Shown: positions 38,932 to 48,795, counted from the stretch's first letter. The stretch is DNA of 64,000 nucleotides from an uncultured Pseudomonas sp. (GCF_913774235.1 NZ_CAJYDW010000017.1:248001-312000); one strand, 5' to 3'. Translations and numbers: made by a program. The notes: generated by a model from the letters alone, not told the origin.

Positions 38932-40371
38932 TCAGAGTACTGGCGAGAACACCCGCGCGACCCGCATGGCCACCCGCCGCCAGCGGCGCAAGGCGGCGTT
39001 GTCCTCGGGAGTGAGTTCGCGGGAACGGCTGAAATCCTGCTCCAGCATCTTGCGCACCTCCCAGGCGAACTGCACGTCCATGACCATGACCATCACCTCG
39101 AAGTTGAGGCGGAAGGAGCGGTTGTCCAGGTTGGCACTGCCCACCGCGGCCACGTCCTCGTCGATCAGCACCACCTTCTGGTGCAGGAAGCCCGGGCCGT
39201 AGCGGAATACCCGGATGCCGGCGTGCACCGCCTCGAAGGCATAGAGGTAGGAGGCGGCATAGACCACCTTGTGGTCCGGTCGCGAGGGCAAGAGGATGCG
39301 CACGTCCACCCCGCGCAGGGCAGCCAGGCGCAGGGCCGCCGAGACCGCTTCATCGGGGATGAAGTAGGGCGAGGTGATCCAGATGCGATGGCGCGCCGAG
39401 TGGATGGCCTCGACGAAGAACAGCGAGCAGGTCTCCTGGTCGTCCGCCGGACCGCTGGGCACCACCTGGCAGAGCACCCCGCCGTCCTCGTAGCGCTCCG
39501 GCAGCAGCAGGGTGGGCAGCTTTCTGGTCACCCAGTACCAGTCTTGGGCAAAGGTCTCCTGCAGGGTGGCCAGCGCCGGCCCGCGCAACTCGATATGGGT
39601 GTCGCGCCAGGGCGCCAGGGGCGGTTTGAGGCCCATGTATTCGTCGCCGACGTTGAGCCCGCCGGTGAAGCCCACCTCGCCATCGACGATCACGATCTTG
39701 CGGTGGTTGCGGAAATTGACCTGGAACCTGTTGATCAGTCCGCGTCGATTGCTGAAGCCCTTCACCTCGCAACCGGCCTCGCGCAACTTCTCCACATAGG
39801 CGCGCGGCAGGGCATGGCTGCCGATGGCGTCGTACAGCAGAAAGACCTTGACCCCGGCGCGGGCGCGGTCGAGCAGGGTGTTCTGCAGGGCCAGGCCCAG
39901 GGCGTCGTCGTGGATGATGAAGAACTGCACCAGCACCACCTGCTGCGCACCGCGAATGGCACCGAGGATGGCGGCGAAGGTCTCCTCGCCATTGACCAGC
40001 AGCCGCACCTGGTTGTTGGCCACACAGGGGGTGCCGGTGAGGGCGGTCATGGCCTTGAGCTTGCGGTTGGCCGCGCTGCACTGCTGGGCGGCCATGGCCT
40101 CGGCGATCCAGGGTCGCCAGTCCAGCTCGGCGGCCTGGCGCGCCATCTCCTCGTCCGCCTGGCGCCGCGCCTTCACGTAGCTGTCGAAGCGGCGCCGACC
40201 GAACACCAGGTAGGGAATCAGGCTGAGGAAGGGCATGAACACCAGCGCCATGGCCCAGGCCATGGCGCCCTGGGCAGTGCGCACCGTGACGATGGCGTGT
40301 ACCGCCGCGCTGATGCCGATCAGTTCGAGGACCAGGGCGATGTAGTGGAGATCGAGGGGCAGGGATGGCAC
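38932..40371 (-). CDS. cls: Cardiolipin synthase (phospholipase D family)
   Basis: An inner-membrane enzyme that joins phosphatidylglycerol units into cardiolipin. The 479 residues carry two N-terminal helices ([21 protein letters not shown] and [23 protein letters not shown]) and two phospholipase-D HKD motifs, [16 protein letters not shown] and [24 protein letters not shown]. The length matches ClsA. It lies 28 bases after rlmG on the same strand, so the two may be cotranscribed although their jobs are unrelated. It is the first core gene to the right of the accessory block. Confidence 0.95.
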   Translation of the reverse strand: MPSLPLDLHYIALVLELIGISAAVHAIVTVRTAQGAMAWAMALVFMPFLSLIPYLVFGRRRFDSYVKARRQADEEMARQAAELDWRPWIAEAMAAQQCSAANRKLKAMTALTGTPCVANNQVRLLVNGEETFAAILGAIRGAQQVVLVQFFIIHDDALGLALQNTLLDRARAGVKVFLLYDAIGSHALPRAYVEKLREAGCEVKGFSNRRGLINRFQVNFRNHRKIVIVDGEVGFTGGLNVGDEYMGLKPPLAPWRDTHIELRGPALATLQETFAQDWYWVTRKLPTLLLPERYEDGGVLCQVVPSGPADDQETCSLFFVEAIHSARHRIWITSPYFIPDEAVSAALRLAALRGVDVRILLPSRPDHKVVYAASYLYAFEAVHAGIRVFRYGPGFLHQKVVLIDEDVAAVGSANLDNRSFRLNFEVMVMVMDVQFAWEVRKMLEQDFSRSRELTPEDNAALRRWRRVAMRVARVFSPVL

Positions 40372-40399
40372 GCGGGCGGCTCTCTTCTCCAGGGTGATG

Positions 40400-41530
40400 T
40401 CAGAGGGGTTGGACCGCCTTGAGTATCACGAATTTCGGCGTGGCCGCGATCTGTTCGACGCGCTTGAACAGCCGCTTGAGCTTGACGTGATACCCCAGAT
40501 GGCGATTGCCCACCAGCCAGAGTTCGCCTTGGGCATCCAGCGCCGCGCGGGCCTGCTGGAACATGCGCCAGGCGAGGAAATCGCCCACCACCTGCTGCTG
40601 GTGGAAGGGCGGATTGCACAGGATCAGGTCCAGCGAGCGCGGCGGTTGGTCGGCCAGGCCGTCGGCGGCCTGGATCGTCACCGGGCGCTCGCCGCAGGCC
40701 GTGGCCCAGTTCTCCCGCGCCGACTGCACCGCCATGTAGGACTCGTCCACCAGGGTGAACCGGGCCTCCGGATTGGCCAGGGCACAGGCCAGCGCCAGCA
40801 CCCCGTTGCCGCAACCCAGGTCGGCCACCCAGGCAGTGCCCAGACCTTGGGGCAGATGTGGCAGGAAGGCACGGGTACCGATGTCCAGGCCCTCGCGGCA
40901 GAAGACATTCGCGTGGTTGACCAGCGTCAAGGGCGGCGCGTCCAGCCGATAGCGACTGGGGTAGGGCGAGGCCACCGCGGGCCGCGCCTCGGGAGTGGCG
41001 AAGAGCAGCCGCGCCTTCTTCACCGCCAGCGAAGCCTGCACCGGGCCGATATGGCGCTCCAGCAGATCGCCGGCAGCGCGGGGCAGGTGCTTGAGCATGC
41101 CGGCGGCGATCACCCGGGCGCCGGGTGCCAGCTGGCCATGCAGGCGAATCAGCTGCTCTTCCAGCAATGCCAGGGTCTTGGGCACCCGCACCAGCACCAG
41201 GTCGAAAGGACCGTTGATCGCTTCACTGGCCGGCACGAAGGTCACGGCATCGGCGGCGAGGCCGTTGCGCACCAGGTTGGCCGTCAGCGCCAGGGCCGCC
41301 AGGTGCGAGTCGCCGCTGGAGGTCACCCGCGCATGAGCGGCAAGACTGGCGGCCAGGGCGCCGAAGCCGTCGTTGAGCACCAGCACCCGGGCGGCCGGGT
41401 CCAGGCCGTCCTCGGCGACCTGCTGCAGCAGGTATTCGTCGGCGGCGTCGAAGGCCTGCAGGGGATCGTCGCGGCGTGGTGGCTGACGGTCGAGTTCGAG
41501 GGTGGCGAAGGGCGAGACGAGAGAAGGCAT
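40400..41530 (-). CDS. rlmG: 23S rRNA (guanine-N2)-methyltransferase RlmG
   Basis: RlmG methylates the exocyclic amine of G1835 (E. coli numbering) in 23S rRNA. The 376 residues show an N-terminal pseudo-methyltransferase half ([19 protein letters not shown]) and a catalytic C-terminal half. The latter has the SAM-binding motif [31 protein letters not shown] and the base-flipping NPPFHQ motif. The tail [10 protein letters not shown] is typical. It is divergent from the ferredoxin-NADP reductase gene across a gap of about 70 bases. Confidence 0.94.
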   Translation of the reverse strand: MPSLVSPFATLELDRQPPRRDDPLQAFDAADEYLLQQVAEDGLDPAARVLVLNDGFGALAASLAAHARVTSSGDSHLAALALTANLVRNGLAADAVTFVPASEAINGPFDLVLVRVPKTLALLEEQLIRLHGQLAPGARVIAAGMLKHLPRAAGDLLERHIGPVQASLAVKKARLLFATPEARPAVASPYPSRYRLDAPPLTLVNHANVFCREGLDIGTRAFLPHLPQGLGTAWVADLGCGNGVLALACALANPEARFTLVDESYMAVQSARENWATACGERPVTIQAADGLADQPPRSLDLILCNPPFHQQQVVGDFLAWRMFQQARAALDAQGELWLVGNRHLGYHVKLKRLFKRVEQIAATPKFVILKAVQPL

Positions 41531-41601
41531 GGTTTCTGTCGGTGTTTATCGGCGGCCCAGTGCGGGACAATGGCGCCAAGCAATCGGGAAAAGAGGCCAG
41601 T

Positions 41602-42378
41602 ATGACCGCCACCGAAGACAAGTTCACCCGCGAGACGATCACCGCCGTCTGGCCCTGGAGCGACAACCTCTTCAGCCTGAGGACCACCCGTGACCCGCGC
41701 TTTCGCTTCCGCGCCGGCCAGTTCGCCCGCCTGGGCGTGCGCAAGGCCGATGGCGACGTGGTCTGGCGTGCCTACTCCATGGTCTCGGCCCCCCATGACG
41801 ACTTCCTCGAATTCTTCTCCATCGTGGTCCCCGGCGGCGCCTTCACCAGCGAATTGAGTCGCTTGCGTGAGGGCGACGAACTGTTGGTGGAAAAGCAGCC
41901 CTACGGCTATCTCACCCTGGAGCGCTTCGGCGGCGGTCGCGACCTCTGGCTGCTGGCCACCGGCACCGGCCTCGCGCCCTTCCTGTCGATGCTGCAGGAG
42001 CCCGATACCTGGGAGCGCTTCGAGCGCATTGTGCTGGTCTACAGCGTGCGCGAAGCCCGCGACCTGGCCTACCAGGAGGTCATCCGCGGTTACGGCCAGG
42101 TGGAGCACCTCGAAGGCCTCACCGACCGCCTGGTCTATGTCCCTGTGGTGACTCGCGAAGACCATCCCGGCGCCCTGCGTGGCCGCATCACCAGCCTGAT
42201 CGAGAACGGCGAGCTGGAACGTGCTGCCGGCGTCGAACTCGCGCCCGAGCACTCGCGCATCCTCATCTGCGGCAACCCCGAGATGGTCGACGACACCCGC
42301 CAACTGCTCAAGACCCGCGATTTGCAACTGGCCCTGAGTCGCCGGCCCGGTCAGGTGGCGGTGGAAAATTACTGGTAA
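41602..42378 (+). CDS. fpr: Ferredoxin-NADP(+) reductase (Fpr type)
   Basis: A soluble FAD enzyme of 258 residues that exchanges electrons between NADPH and ferredoxin or flavodoxin. The FAD-binding RAYSMVSAP, the TSELSRLREGDELLVEKQPYG strand, the NADP-binding LLATGTGLAPFLSML, and the ICGNPEMVDDTRQLL motif are in the order expected for bacterial subclass reductases. It ends in an aromatic residue (VENYW), as in some of them. ATG 41602 is used because the upstream frame overlaps rlmG antisense and because GAGG precedes it. By context (next to mscL) it resembles the FprB paralogue of P. aeruginosa. Confidence 0.93.
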   Translation: MTATEDKFTRETITAVWPWSDNLFSLRTTRDPRFRFRAGQFARLGVRKADGDVVWRAYSMVSAPHDDFLEFFSIVVPGGAFTSELSRLREGDELLVEKQPYGYLTLERFGGGRDLWLLATGTGLAPFLSMLQEPDTWERFERIVLVYSVREARDLAYQEVIRGYGQVEHLEGLTDRLVYVPVVTREDHPGALRGRITSLIENGELERAAGVELAPEHSRILICGNPEMVDDTRQLLKTRDLQLALSRRPGQVAVENYW

Positions 42379-42610
42379 CGCGAGTCGACACCGGCGTCTT
42401 TACGTTTTCTTCACAATTGGAAAAGGTTGGGCCTTTAGCTTTGGCCCTGCCTTGCTCTAGGATCGGAATTTCCAAGGTTACTTTCCGAGTCCCGATGAGC
42501 AGTGACAGATCCGAGCCGCCCCCGGCCTCCTGGCCAGGTGCGGCTGACACCCCCTCCCGTCTTTCTTCCTCCGTGGCCGTTCGGCCCTCTAGCGCGGAGG
42601 CCTACCGCTA

Positions 42611-44167
42611 ATGGAATGGATCGCCGATCCCACCGCCTGGTTGGGCCTGCTGACCCTGATCGTCCTGGAAATCGTCCTGGGCATCGACAACCTGGTCTTC
42701 ATCGCCATCCTCGCCGACAAGCTGCCGCCCGCGCAGCGTGACAAGGCGCGGGTCATCGGCCTGTCGCTGGCGCTGATCATGCGCCTGGGCCTGCTGGCCA
42801 GCATTTCCTGGATGGTCACCCTCACCGAGCCGCTGTTCGAGGTGTTCGGCAAGGCCTTCTCCGGCCGTGACCTCATCATGCTGTTCGGCGGTATCTTCCT
42901 GCTGTTCAAGGCCACCACCGAGCTGCACGAACGCATCGAGGGCCACACCCACAAGACCGGTGGCAGCCGTACCTACGCCGCCTTCTGGCCGGTGGTGGCG
43001 CAGATCGTGGTGCTCGACGCCGTGTTCTCGCTGGACGCCGTCATCACCGCCGTGGGCATGGTCGAGCACCTGAGCGTGATGATGATCGCCGTGATCATCT
43101 CCATCGGCCTGATGCTGGTGGCGAGCAAGCCGCTGACCGCCTTCGTCAACGCCCACCCCACGGTGATCATGCTGTGCCTGGGCTTCCTGATGATGATCGG
43201 CCTGAGCCTGACCGCCGAAGGCCTGGGTTTCCACATTCCCAAGGGCTACCTATACGCCGCCATCGGCTTCTCGATCCTCATCGAGCTGGCCAACCAGGTG
43301 GTGCGCTGGAAGCGCAAGCGGCAGATGCACGAACGCCTCGGCATGCGCGAGCGCACCTCCCAGGCCGTGCTGCGACTGCTGGGCGGTCGCCTGCGCGAAG
43401 ACGAAGTGGACGAGGACATCGCCGACCTAATGGACGGCGAGAAGGGCGAAGGCCCGGTGTTCGATCGCCGTGAGCGCCTGATGATCAGTGGCGTGCTACA
43501 GCTGGGCGAGCGCCCGGTACGGGCAGTGATGACCGCCCGTGCCGACGTCGACATCCTCGATGCCGACGCCCCGCCGGAGCGCCTGCGCGAGCAATTGCTG
43601 GCCTCGGCTCACTCGCGCCTGCCGCTGGTGGTCAACGGCAACATCGACGAACCCCTGGGCTACGTGCACAAGAAGGAGCTGTTCGCCGACATCCTCCAGG
43701 GCCAGTCGCCCGACCTGCGTGCCCGGGTGCGCACCCCCATCCACCTGCCGGCCCAGGCCACGGTGCTGGGCGCCCTGGAACAGCTGCGCGCCGCCTCGAC
43801 CCACGTGGCCTTCGTGGTCAACGAATTCGGTGGCTTCGAAGGTTTGCTGACGCTGACCGACATCCTCGAGGCAATCGCCGGCGAATTGCCGGATGCCAGT
43901 GAGGAAAGCCTGCCGGAGCTGGAAAAGGTGGAGAACGGCTATCGCGCCAGTGGTGGCCTGAACCTGCACCCCCTGGCCCAGCGCACCGGCTTCCAGATCC
44001 CGGAAAACGAGGATTACCAGACCCTGGGCGGGCTGGTGGTGGACCTCTTGGGACGTCTGCCGACGGTGGGTGACCGCCTGGAGTACCAGGGCTGGCAACT
44101 GACGGTCGAGTCGGTCAAGGATCGGCGGATCGGCTGGATCCGCCTGGAGCGACCCGCCTCCGAGTGA
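42611..44167 (+). CDS. TerC-family membrane protein with CBS and CorC domains
   Basis: A 518-residue inner-membrane protein. The N-terminal TerC domain has about seven helices and the paired acidic motifs [15 protein letters not shown] and [16 protein letters not shown] that are thought to coordinate metal ions. A cytosolic tail follows, with a pair of CBS domains (about residues 300-425) and a CorC/HlyC transporter-associated domain at the end. YoaE/YegH-type proteins share this layout, and TerC relatives export manganese or calcium. The start overlaps the stop of a 38-codon upstream frame (TAATG at 42609-42613), with GGAGG ten bases before ATG. Confidence 0.93.
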   Translation: MEWIADPTAWLGLLTLIVLEIVLGIDNLVFIAILADKLPPAQRDKARVIGLSLALIMRLGLLASISWMVTLTEPLFEVFGKAFSGRDLIMLFGGIFLLFKATTELHERIEGHTHKTGGSRTYAAFWPVVAQIVVLDAVFSLDAVITAVGMVEHLSVMMIAVIISIGLMLVASKPLTAFVNAHPTVIMLCLGFLMMIGLSLTAEGLGFHIPKGYLYAAIGFSILIELANQVVRWKRKRQMHERLGMRERTSQAVLRLLGGRLREDEVDEDIADLMDGEKGEGPVFDRRERLMISGVLQLGERPVRAVMTARADVDILDADAPPERLREQLLASAHSRLPLVVNGNIDEPLGYVHKKELFADILQGQSPDLRARVRTPIHLPAQATVLGALEQLRAASTHVAFVVNEFGGFEGLLTLTDILEAIAGELPDASEESLPELEKVENGYRASGGLNLHPLAQRTGFQIPENEDYQTLGGLVVDLLGRLPTVGDRLEYQGWQLTVESVKDRRIGWIRLERPASE

Positions 44168-44186
44168 GGCGGGCTCAGCTAAGCAA

Positions 44187-44636
44187 TTACAGCGGGTTGA
44201 TCGGCGGTTCCTGTTTGACCACGGGAACCTCGGTCGCCTTGCTGTTTTGCTCCTTGAGGAGGTCGCGGATCTCGGTCAGCAGCACCTGATCCTTGGTCGG
44301 ACCGGACGGCGCGGCATCCTGGTGCAGACGCAGGCGGTTGAGCACCTTGATCGCCATGAAGATGGCGAAGGCGATGATCACGAAGTCGAAGATGGTCTGC
44401 AGGAACTTGCCGTAGGACATCACCACCGCCGGCTGGTCGCCCACGGCGGCCCTCAGGGTGATCGCCAACTGCGAGAAATCCACGCCCCCCAGCAACAGGC
44501 CCAGCGGCGGCGTGATGATGTCGGCGACGAAGGACGACACGATCTTGCCAAAGGCGGCGCCCAGGATGATGCCGACCGCCAGGTCGACCACGTTGCCCCT
44601 CATGGCGAATTTCTTGAACTCGGCGATGATGCTCAT
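44187..44636 (-). CDS. mscL: Large-conductance mechanosensitive channel MscL
   Basis: An inner-membrane channel that opens under membrane tension to release solutes during osmotic downshock. The N-terminal amphipathic helix and pore helix are classic ([33 protein letters not shown], then [14 protein letters not shown]). The second helix is [22 protein letters not shown], and a C-terminal cytosolic helix follows ([11 protein letters not shown]). At 149 residues it is a little longer than the usual 136-140, because of an extended tail. It is convergent with the TerC gene, only 19 bases away. Confidence 0.97.
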   Translation of the reverse strand: MSIIAEFKKFAMRGNVVDLAVGIILGAAFGKIVSSFVADIITPPLGLLLGGVDFSQLAITLRAAVGDQPAVVMSYGKFLQTIFDFVIIAFAIFMAIKVLNRLRLHQDAAPSGPTKDQVLLTEIRDLLKEQNSKATEVPVVKQEPPINPL

Positions 44637-44861
44637 GCTGCACTCCTTTGGATGGTTTCGAAGAGACGATAGACGATTGTGCTCGCTTCGCTCGAGTTTG
44701 GAACCTTGCTAACGGTCTTGAGGTTCCCCGGCAACGGCAAATCACCGGCAAATCGGCAGCTGGTCGTGGCTGTCGCACTTTGTCGAAGGGCTTGGGTCCA
44801 CCCTTGTACGACGAGGGCAACGGCCCTTGCGACCTCAACCTTTCGAGCCCAGGAGCCCTAG

Positions 44862-45101
44862 ATGGTTGCCAAACACGACCTGCACAAAGACTTTCCCGAA
44901 TACGCCGAACAGCTGGACAGCCGGCCGCAAACCGATGCCGCCTTCGCCAAGCTGCTGGACGACTACGCGAAACTCGACCAGCAGATCCTCGATCTGGAAG
45001 AAGTGGAAGAATCCAGTGGTGACGAGGAACTGGGTCGTCTGCGCCGCGAGCGCGTCCTGCTCAAGGACAAGATCGCGCAGCAACTGAAATACCCTTCCTA
45101 G
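44862..45101 (+). CDS. DUF465/YdcH-family small protein
   Basis: A 79-residue, highly charged helical protein. HDLHKDFPEYAEQLDSRPQTDAAFAKLLDDYAKLDQQILDLEE and LRRERVLLKDKIAQQL match the YdcH/DUF465 pattern, a coiled-coil pair of helices. Members are widespread in Proteobacteria and have no established role. ATG 44862 lies 225 bases from mscL. No strong Shine-Dalgarno is visible. Confidence 0.88.
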   Translation: MVAKHDLHKDFPEYAEQLDSRPQTDAAFAKLLDDYAKLDQQILDLEEVEESSGDEELGRLRRERVLLKDKIAQQLKYPS

Positions 45102-45197
45102 AACGCCCGGTCCCGGCTGTCACCTTTGGCCGCGCTTATCGCGATTGGCAAGGCCAGCGGGCATCGCCATCATGGCCGCTCTCGAGGAGAGCAGCAG

Positions 45198-45407
45198 ATG
45201 ATCGATGAAGCGGCGATGTACCGGCAGTGGCAGTTGTGGATCACCGAGGCGGCCGTAGAGGCGCAACGCCGACGGGTGCAGCAGGAGTTCGCTGAATACA
45301 GTCGGCTTCTGGCCAAGCTCCATCAGTTGGAGCAGTCGCAGTGGCAGGAGGCGTTACCCAGTTGGCTAAGGGGTAATGCAGCCTTGGCGTCGACCCTCAA
45401 ACACTGA
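45198..45407 (+). CDS. Small helical hypothetical protein
   Basis: A 69-residue protein rich in Gln, Glu and Trp (MYRQWQLWITEAAVEAQRRRVQQEFAEYSRLLAKLHQLEQ) and probably all helical. I do not recognise a family. ATG 45198 is preceded by GAGGAGAG; the open frame reaches back to 45126 but has no better start. It follows the YdcH-like gene on the same strand. Confidence 0.55.
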   Translation: MIDEAAMYRQWQLWITEAAVEAQRRRVQQEFAEYSRLLAKLHQLEQSQWQEALPSWLRGNAALASTLKH

Positions 45408-45551
45408 ATCCAGAGCTCGCCCGAAGCGAGCTTTGGTCATCGGCGATGAACGTCGAGCGGCGCCTTGCGGTCAATGCCTTAACCCCAGGCGAGTTGCGTG
45501 GGGTCAGCGAGAATTGCCCGGCCGAACTGGCCCTCCCGACGAGGATGTCCC

Positions 45552-45824
45552 ATGAAGCGTACCGCCCTGATCGCCCTGATGATGTTTGCCGCCGCTCCCG
45601 TGTTCGCCAAGGATCTGTGCGCGGTCCAGCTGCAGAAGCTGGACGATGCCAGCAAGATGAAGACCAACATGATCGGCCCGGGTAGTTCCCAGGCTCAGCA
45701 GATCGCCAATTTCCGTAAGAACGCCATGGAAGCCCAGAAAGCCGGTGATGAGAAGAAGTGCATCGCCCAGGCCAACCAGGCTCTGACCATGCTGCGTCAG
45801 CCGGGCGGAGAGGGCGGCCAATAA
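45552..45824 (+). CDS. Small exported protein with two cysteines
   Basis: A 90-residue protein with a clear Sec signal peptide (MKRTALIALMMFAAAPVFA, cleavage after residue 19). The mature part, of about 70 residues, is helical and has one Cys near the start (DLCAVQ) and one later (KKCIAQ), which could form a periplasmic disulfide. I recognise no family with a known role. The start has GAGG upstream, and the gene is closed by a strong terminator at 45847. Confidence 0.75.
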   Translation: MKRTALIALMMFAAAPVFAKDLCAVQLQKLDDASKMKTNMIGPGSSQAQQIANFRKNAMEAQKAGDEKKCIAQANQALTMLRQPGGEGGQ

Positions 45825-45846
45825 GGCCTGTCGCTTCCGCCTCGCC

Positions 45847-45877
45847 AAGGCGCGCTCCGCGAGGATCGCGCCTTTTT
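45847..45877 (+). terminator. Rho-independent terminator of the small exported-protein gene
   Basis: AAGGCGCG pairs with CGCGCCTT across a 12-base loop and runs directly into TTTTT. It begins 23 bases after the stop codon and precedes radA. Confidence 0.82.
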
Positions 45878-45939
45878 ACTGTCCATGCATCCAGTCGTGC
45901 TATGCTCGTCGCCTTCCTTTCGCGACAGGAGCTTCCGGC

Positions 45940-47301
45940 ATGGCCAAGGCCAAGCGTCTCTACGGCTGCACCGAGTGTGGCGCCACCTTTCCCAAGTGGG
46001 CAGGCCAGTGCGGCGAGTGCGGTGCCTGGAACACCCTGGTGGAAACCGTCGTCGAAACCTCCGCCGTACCCTCCGGTCGCGCTGGCTGGGCGGGTCAACA
46101 GGCGACCATCAAGACCCTGGCCGAGGTCAGCGTCGAGGAAACCCCGCGCTTCACTACCGACTCCACCGAACTTGACCGGGTCCTGGGTGGCGGTCTGGTG
46201 GATGGCTCCGTGGTGCTGATCGGCGGCGATCCCGGCATCGGCAAGTCCACCATCCTGTTGCAGACCCTCTGTCACCTGGCTGCGCGCATGCCGGCGCTCT
46301 ATGTCACCGGCGAGGAATCCCAGCAGCAGGTGGCCATGCGCGCCCGCCGCCTGGGCCTGCCGGAAGACAAGCTCAAGGTCATGACCGAGACCTGCATCGA
46401 GTCCATCGTCGCCACTGCCCGCCAGGAAAAGCCGCGGGTCATGGTGATCGACTCCATCCAGACCATCTTCACCGAGCAACTGCAGTCCGCTCCGGGCGGC
46501 GTGGCCCAGGTGCGCGAGAGCGCGGCGCTGCTGGTGCGCTTCGCCAAGCAGACCGGCACCGCCATCTTCCTGGTCGGCCACGTCACCAAGGAAGGTGCCC
46601 TGGCCGGCCCGCGGGTGCTGGAGCACATGGTCGACACCGTGCTCTATTTCGAGGGCGAATCCGACGGCCGCCTGCGCATGCTGAGAGCGGTGAAGAATCG
46701 CTTCGGCGCGGTCAACGAACTGGGCGTGTTCGGCATGACCGACAAGGGCCTCAAGGAAGTCTCCAATCCCTCGGCGATCTTTCTTAACCGCGCCCAGGAA
46801 GCGGTGGCCGGCAGTGTGGTCATGGCCACCTGGGAAGGCTCGCGGCCCATGCTGGTGGAGGTGCAGGCGTTGGTGGACACCAGTCACCTGGCCAATCCGC
46901 GCCGGGTCACCGTGGGCCTGGACCAAAATCGCCTGGCCATGCTGCTGGCGGTGCTGCACCGTCACGGCAGCATTCCCACCTACGACCAGGACGTCTTCAT
47001 CAACGTGGTCGGCGGGGTCAAGGTGCTCGAAACAGCGGTCGACCTGGCGCTGATGTCCGCAGTCATCTCCAGCCTTAGGGACCGTGCTCTGCCGCACGAC
47101 CTGCTGGTGTTCGGCGAGATCGGCCTGTCCGGCGAGATCCGCCCGGTGCCCAGTGGTCAGGAGCGGCTGAAGGAAGCCGCCAAGCATGGCTTCAAACGGG
47201 CCATCGTACCCAAGGGCAATGCGCCGAAGGACCCGCCGCCCGGTTTGCAGGTGGTCGCGGTGACCCGGCTGGAGCAGGCCCTGGATGCGCTGTTCGAATA
47301 G
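45940..47301 (+). CDS. radA: DNA repair protein RadA
   Basis: A RecA-like DnaB-type branch-migration helicase that processes recombination intermediates. The 453 residues show the N-terminal C4 zinc finger YGCTECGATFPKWAGQCGECGAW (residues 8-30), Walker A GGDPGIGKST, the RadA-specific KNRFG motif (AVKNRFGAVNELGVF) and a C-terminal Lon-protease-like domain ending LEQALDALFE. The start is ATG 45940 after GACAGGAG. It is followed by a hairpin that overlaps its stop codon. Confidence 0.97.
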   Translation: MAKAKRLYGCTECGATFPKWAGQCGECGAWNTLVETVVETSAVPSGRAGWAGQQATIKTLAEVSVEETPRFTTDSTELDRVLGGGLVDGSVVLIGGDPGIGKSTILLQTLCHLAARMPALYVTGEESQQQVAMRARRLGLPEDKLKVMTETCIESIVATARQEKPRVMVIDSIQTIFTEQLQSAPGGVAQVRESAALLVRFAKQTGTAIFLVGHVTKEGALAGPRVLEHMVDTVLYFEGESDGRLRMLRAVKNRFGAVNELGVFGMTDKGLKEVSNPSAIFLNRAQEAVAGSVVMATWEGSRPMLVEVQALVDTSHLANPRRVTVGLDQNRLAMLLAVLHRHGSIPTYDQDVFINVVGGVKVLETAVDLALMSAVISSLRDRALPHDLLVFGEIGLSGEIRPVPSGQERLKEAAKHGFKRAIVPKGNAPKDPPPGLQVVAVTRLEQALDALFE

Positions 47302-47328
47302 TCAAAGCGGCTATTCGTAATATTTTTT
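47295..47328 (+). terminator. Probable terminator overlapping the radA stop codon
   Basis: CGAATAG (47295-47301, including the stop codon) pairs with CTATTCG (47311-47317) and is followed by TAATATTTTTT. The stem is only 7 bp and AT-rich, but the T-run is good. Confidence 0.6.
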
Positions 47329-47387
47329 AAAACTATGGGTGGGGCAGGGCGGTCTATCAGGCGCTTCCATGATCCTGGATAACTGCC

Positions 47388-48098
47388 ATGTCTCGTCTGT
47401 TCCCGCTGTCCTTGCTCTTCGCCGGCCTTGCCGCCAGCACCCTCGTCCAGGCCGCCGATCCCAGTGCCCGCGCGCCGGCCAGTCTGGAAGTGGATCAATT
47501 GGAATGGCAGCGAGCCGACGAGGGCAGCATCTTCAATTGGGACCTGGAAGGCTGGGCCTTCGGCGGCGGCGCCAATCGCCTGGATTTCCGCAGCCAGGGC
47601 GAGCGTAGCAACGGCCACACCGAGCAGGCCGAGGTCCAGGCGCTCTGGGGGCATGAACTGGCCAAGGGCTGGGGCAGCGTGGCCGGCATCCGCCAGCATT
47701 TCAAACCCGGCTCGCCGCAGACCTGGGCCGCCCTGGGTATCCAGGAGCACGACCCCGAGGATCTCGACGTCGAGATCACCGCCTTCTTCGGCGAGAACAA
47801 CCAGACGGCGCTGCGCCTGGAAGCCGAATACGACTGGTCCCTGACCCAGCGCCTGATCCTGCAGCCGCATACCGAGCTCAACTTCTACGGCCGCAACGAT
47901 GAAGCCCGTGGGCAGGGCGCGGGCTTTGCTGAAAGCGAGGCGGGATTGCGGCTGAGATACCAGGTAACGCCGGAAGTCGCGCCCTATGTCGGCGTCTCCT
48001 GGAACGCCACCCACGGCAACACCGCCGCCATGGCCCGCGAAGAGGGCGAAGACACCCACCACGCCCGGCTGGTGGTGGGTCTGCATCTGGAGTTTTGA
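47388..48098 (+). CDS. CopB/PcoB-like outer-membrane protein
   Basis: An exported protein of 236 residues with a signal peptide (cleavage after LVQA, about residue 22). The core is that of copper-resistance protein B: IFNWDLEGWAFGGGANRLDF, AEVQALWGHELAKGWGSVAGIRQHF, TALRLEAEYDWSLTQRLILQPHTELNFYG, and APYVGVSWNATHGNTAAMAREEG. It ends in Phe, like an outer-membrane barrel. The Met/His-rich region that normally precedes this core in CopB is absent, and there is no copA, copC or copD nearby. A role in copper handling is therefore uncertain. Confidence 0.85.
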   Translation: MSRLFPLSLLFAGLAASTLVQAADPSARAPASLEVDQLEWQRADEGSIFNWDLEGWAFGGGANRLDFRSQGERSNGHTEQAEVQALWGHELAKGWGSVAGIRQHFKPGSPQTWAALGIQEHDPEDLDVEITAFFGENNQTALRLEAEYDWSLTQRLILQPHTELNFYGRNDEARGQGAGFAESEAGLRLRYQVTPEVAPYVGVSWNATHGNTAAMAREEGEDTHHARLVVGLHLEF

Positions 48099-48246
48099 GG
48101 GGCGAGAGCGTCGATAGCCCCAGCCGGAGGCCTGGCGCCCTAGTGGACAAGGCTACGTCGTACTGTCCAGGCCCCACCGTTAGCCGGAGCTATGCGCCAA
48201 TCTTTGCGCTCGCCATGTCCAGGGCGGCCTTTACGGCTACCGGCGC

Positions 48247-48410
48247 ATCGCGGCCATGCCGTGTGCCCTAGCGACCGCTCCTAAGGGGCATCACACCACT
48301 GTAGGAGCAACTGTCTTTATCACAGCTTATCGCGGCCATGGGCCGCTCCTACAGGATAGGTCGGACTCTGTAGGAGCGGTCGCTACGGCGCACCGGCATG
48401 GCCGCGATAA
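48247..48410. repeat. Cluster of three REP-type palindromic repeats
   Basis: One copy at 48247-48283 runs ATCGCGGCCATGCC...GACCGCTCCTA. A second, shorter form lies at 48328-48355 (ATCGCGGCCATGGGCCGCTCCTACAG). A third at 48371-48408 is the inverse of the first with few changes. The core TAGGAGCGG...GGCCGCGAT is the common Pseudomonas REP type and recurs at 62.9 kb. The cluster fills most of the 331-bp gap between the copB-like gene and the PilZ gene, in which I see nothing else. Confidence 0.85.
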
Positions 48411-48429
48411 AAAGGCAGTATCTAATGAC

Positions 48430-48795
48430 CTAGGGCGCGCCCAGCGCGGCCAGTTCGCGCTCCAGCAGCGTCTCGTCGCCCAGGTTCAGCTCCACTAGGC
48501 GGCGCAGGTGGCTGATGGAGTCCAGGTCGATCTGCCGGCAGGCGAAGGCCAGTTGGCCTGCGGTTTCCCGCACCAGCTCCACGTCCATGCTCACCTGGGT
48601 CTCGTCGTTGAGCGCGATACTTAGCTGATAGGCGGCGCTCGCCTGCGCTTCCCAGCCGGTGGGGCGGCTCAGCAGCACGCCCTTGAGCGAGATGTCGTCC
48701 ACGGGCGCTGCCCACTGGCGCTCACCCTGGTGCAACTGCGCGGGGGCATCGAAGGTGAAGCGGGTAAAGCGGCGACGCTCGTTGGTGTCGTTCAT
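48430..48795 (-). CDS. PilZ-domain c-di-GMP adaptor (MapZ-like)
   Basis: A single-domain PilZ protein of 121 residues. The c-di-GMP-binding motifs are RRRFTR near the N-terminus and DDISLKG about 30 residues later. The C-terminus QIDLDSISHLRRLVELNLGDETLLERELAAL closely resembles P. aeruginosa PA4608 (MapZ), which binds the methyltransferase CheR1 and links c-di-GMP to chemotaxis. The chromosomal context between radA and cstA also fits. ATG 48795 has AGGAAG nine bases upstream; the longer frame to 48909 lacks homology. Confidence 0.9.
   Translation of the reverse strand: MNDTNERRRFTRFTFDAPAQLHQGERQWAAPVDDISLKGVLLSRPTGWEAQASAAYQLSIALNDETQVSMDVELVRETAGQLAFACRQIDLDSISHLRRLVELNLGDETLLERELAALGAP

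Noticed and set aside
42379..42610. yybP-ykoY manganese riboswitch before the TerC gene
   Set aside because: I looked for the conserved riboswitch core and did not find it. Only a short upstream frame and GC-rich sequence are present.
44168..44186. Terminator between the TerC and mscL genes
   Set aside because: CCCGCCTC...GAGGCGGG can pair but overlaps the TerC stop codon and lacks a T-run in either direction.
48297..48410. CRISPR-like array
   Set aside because: The repeats are inverted REP palindromes with unequal spacing, not direct repeats with unique spacers, and no cas gene is present.
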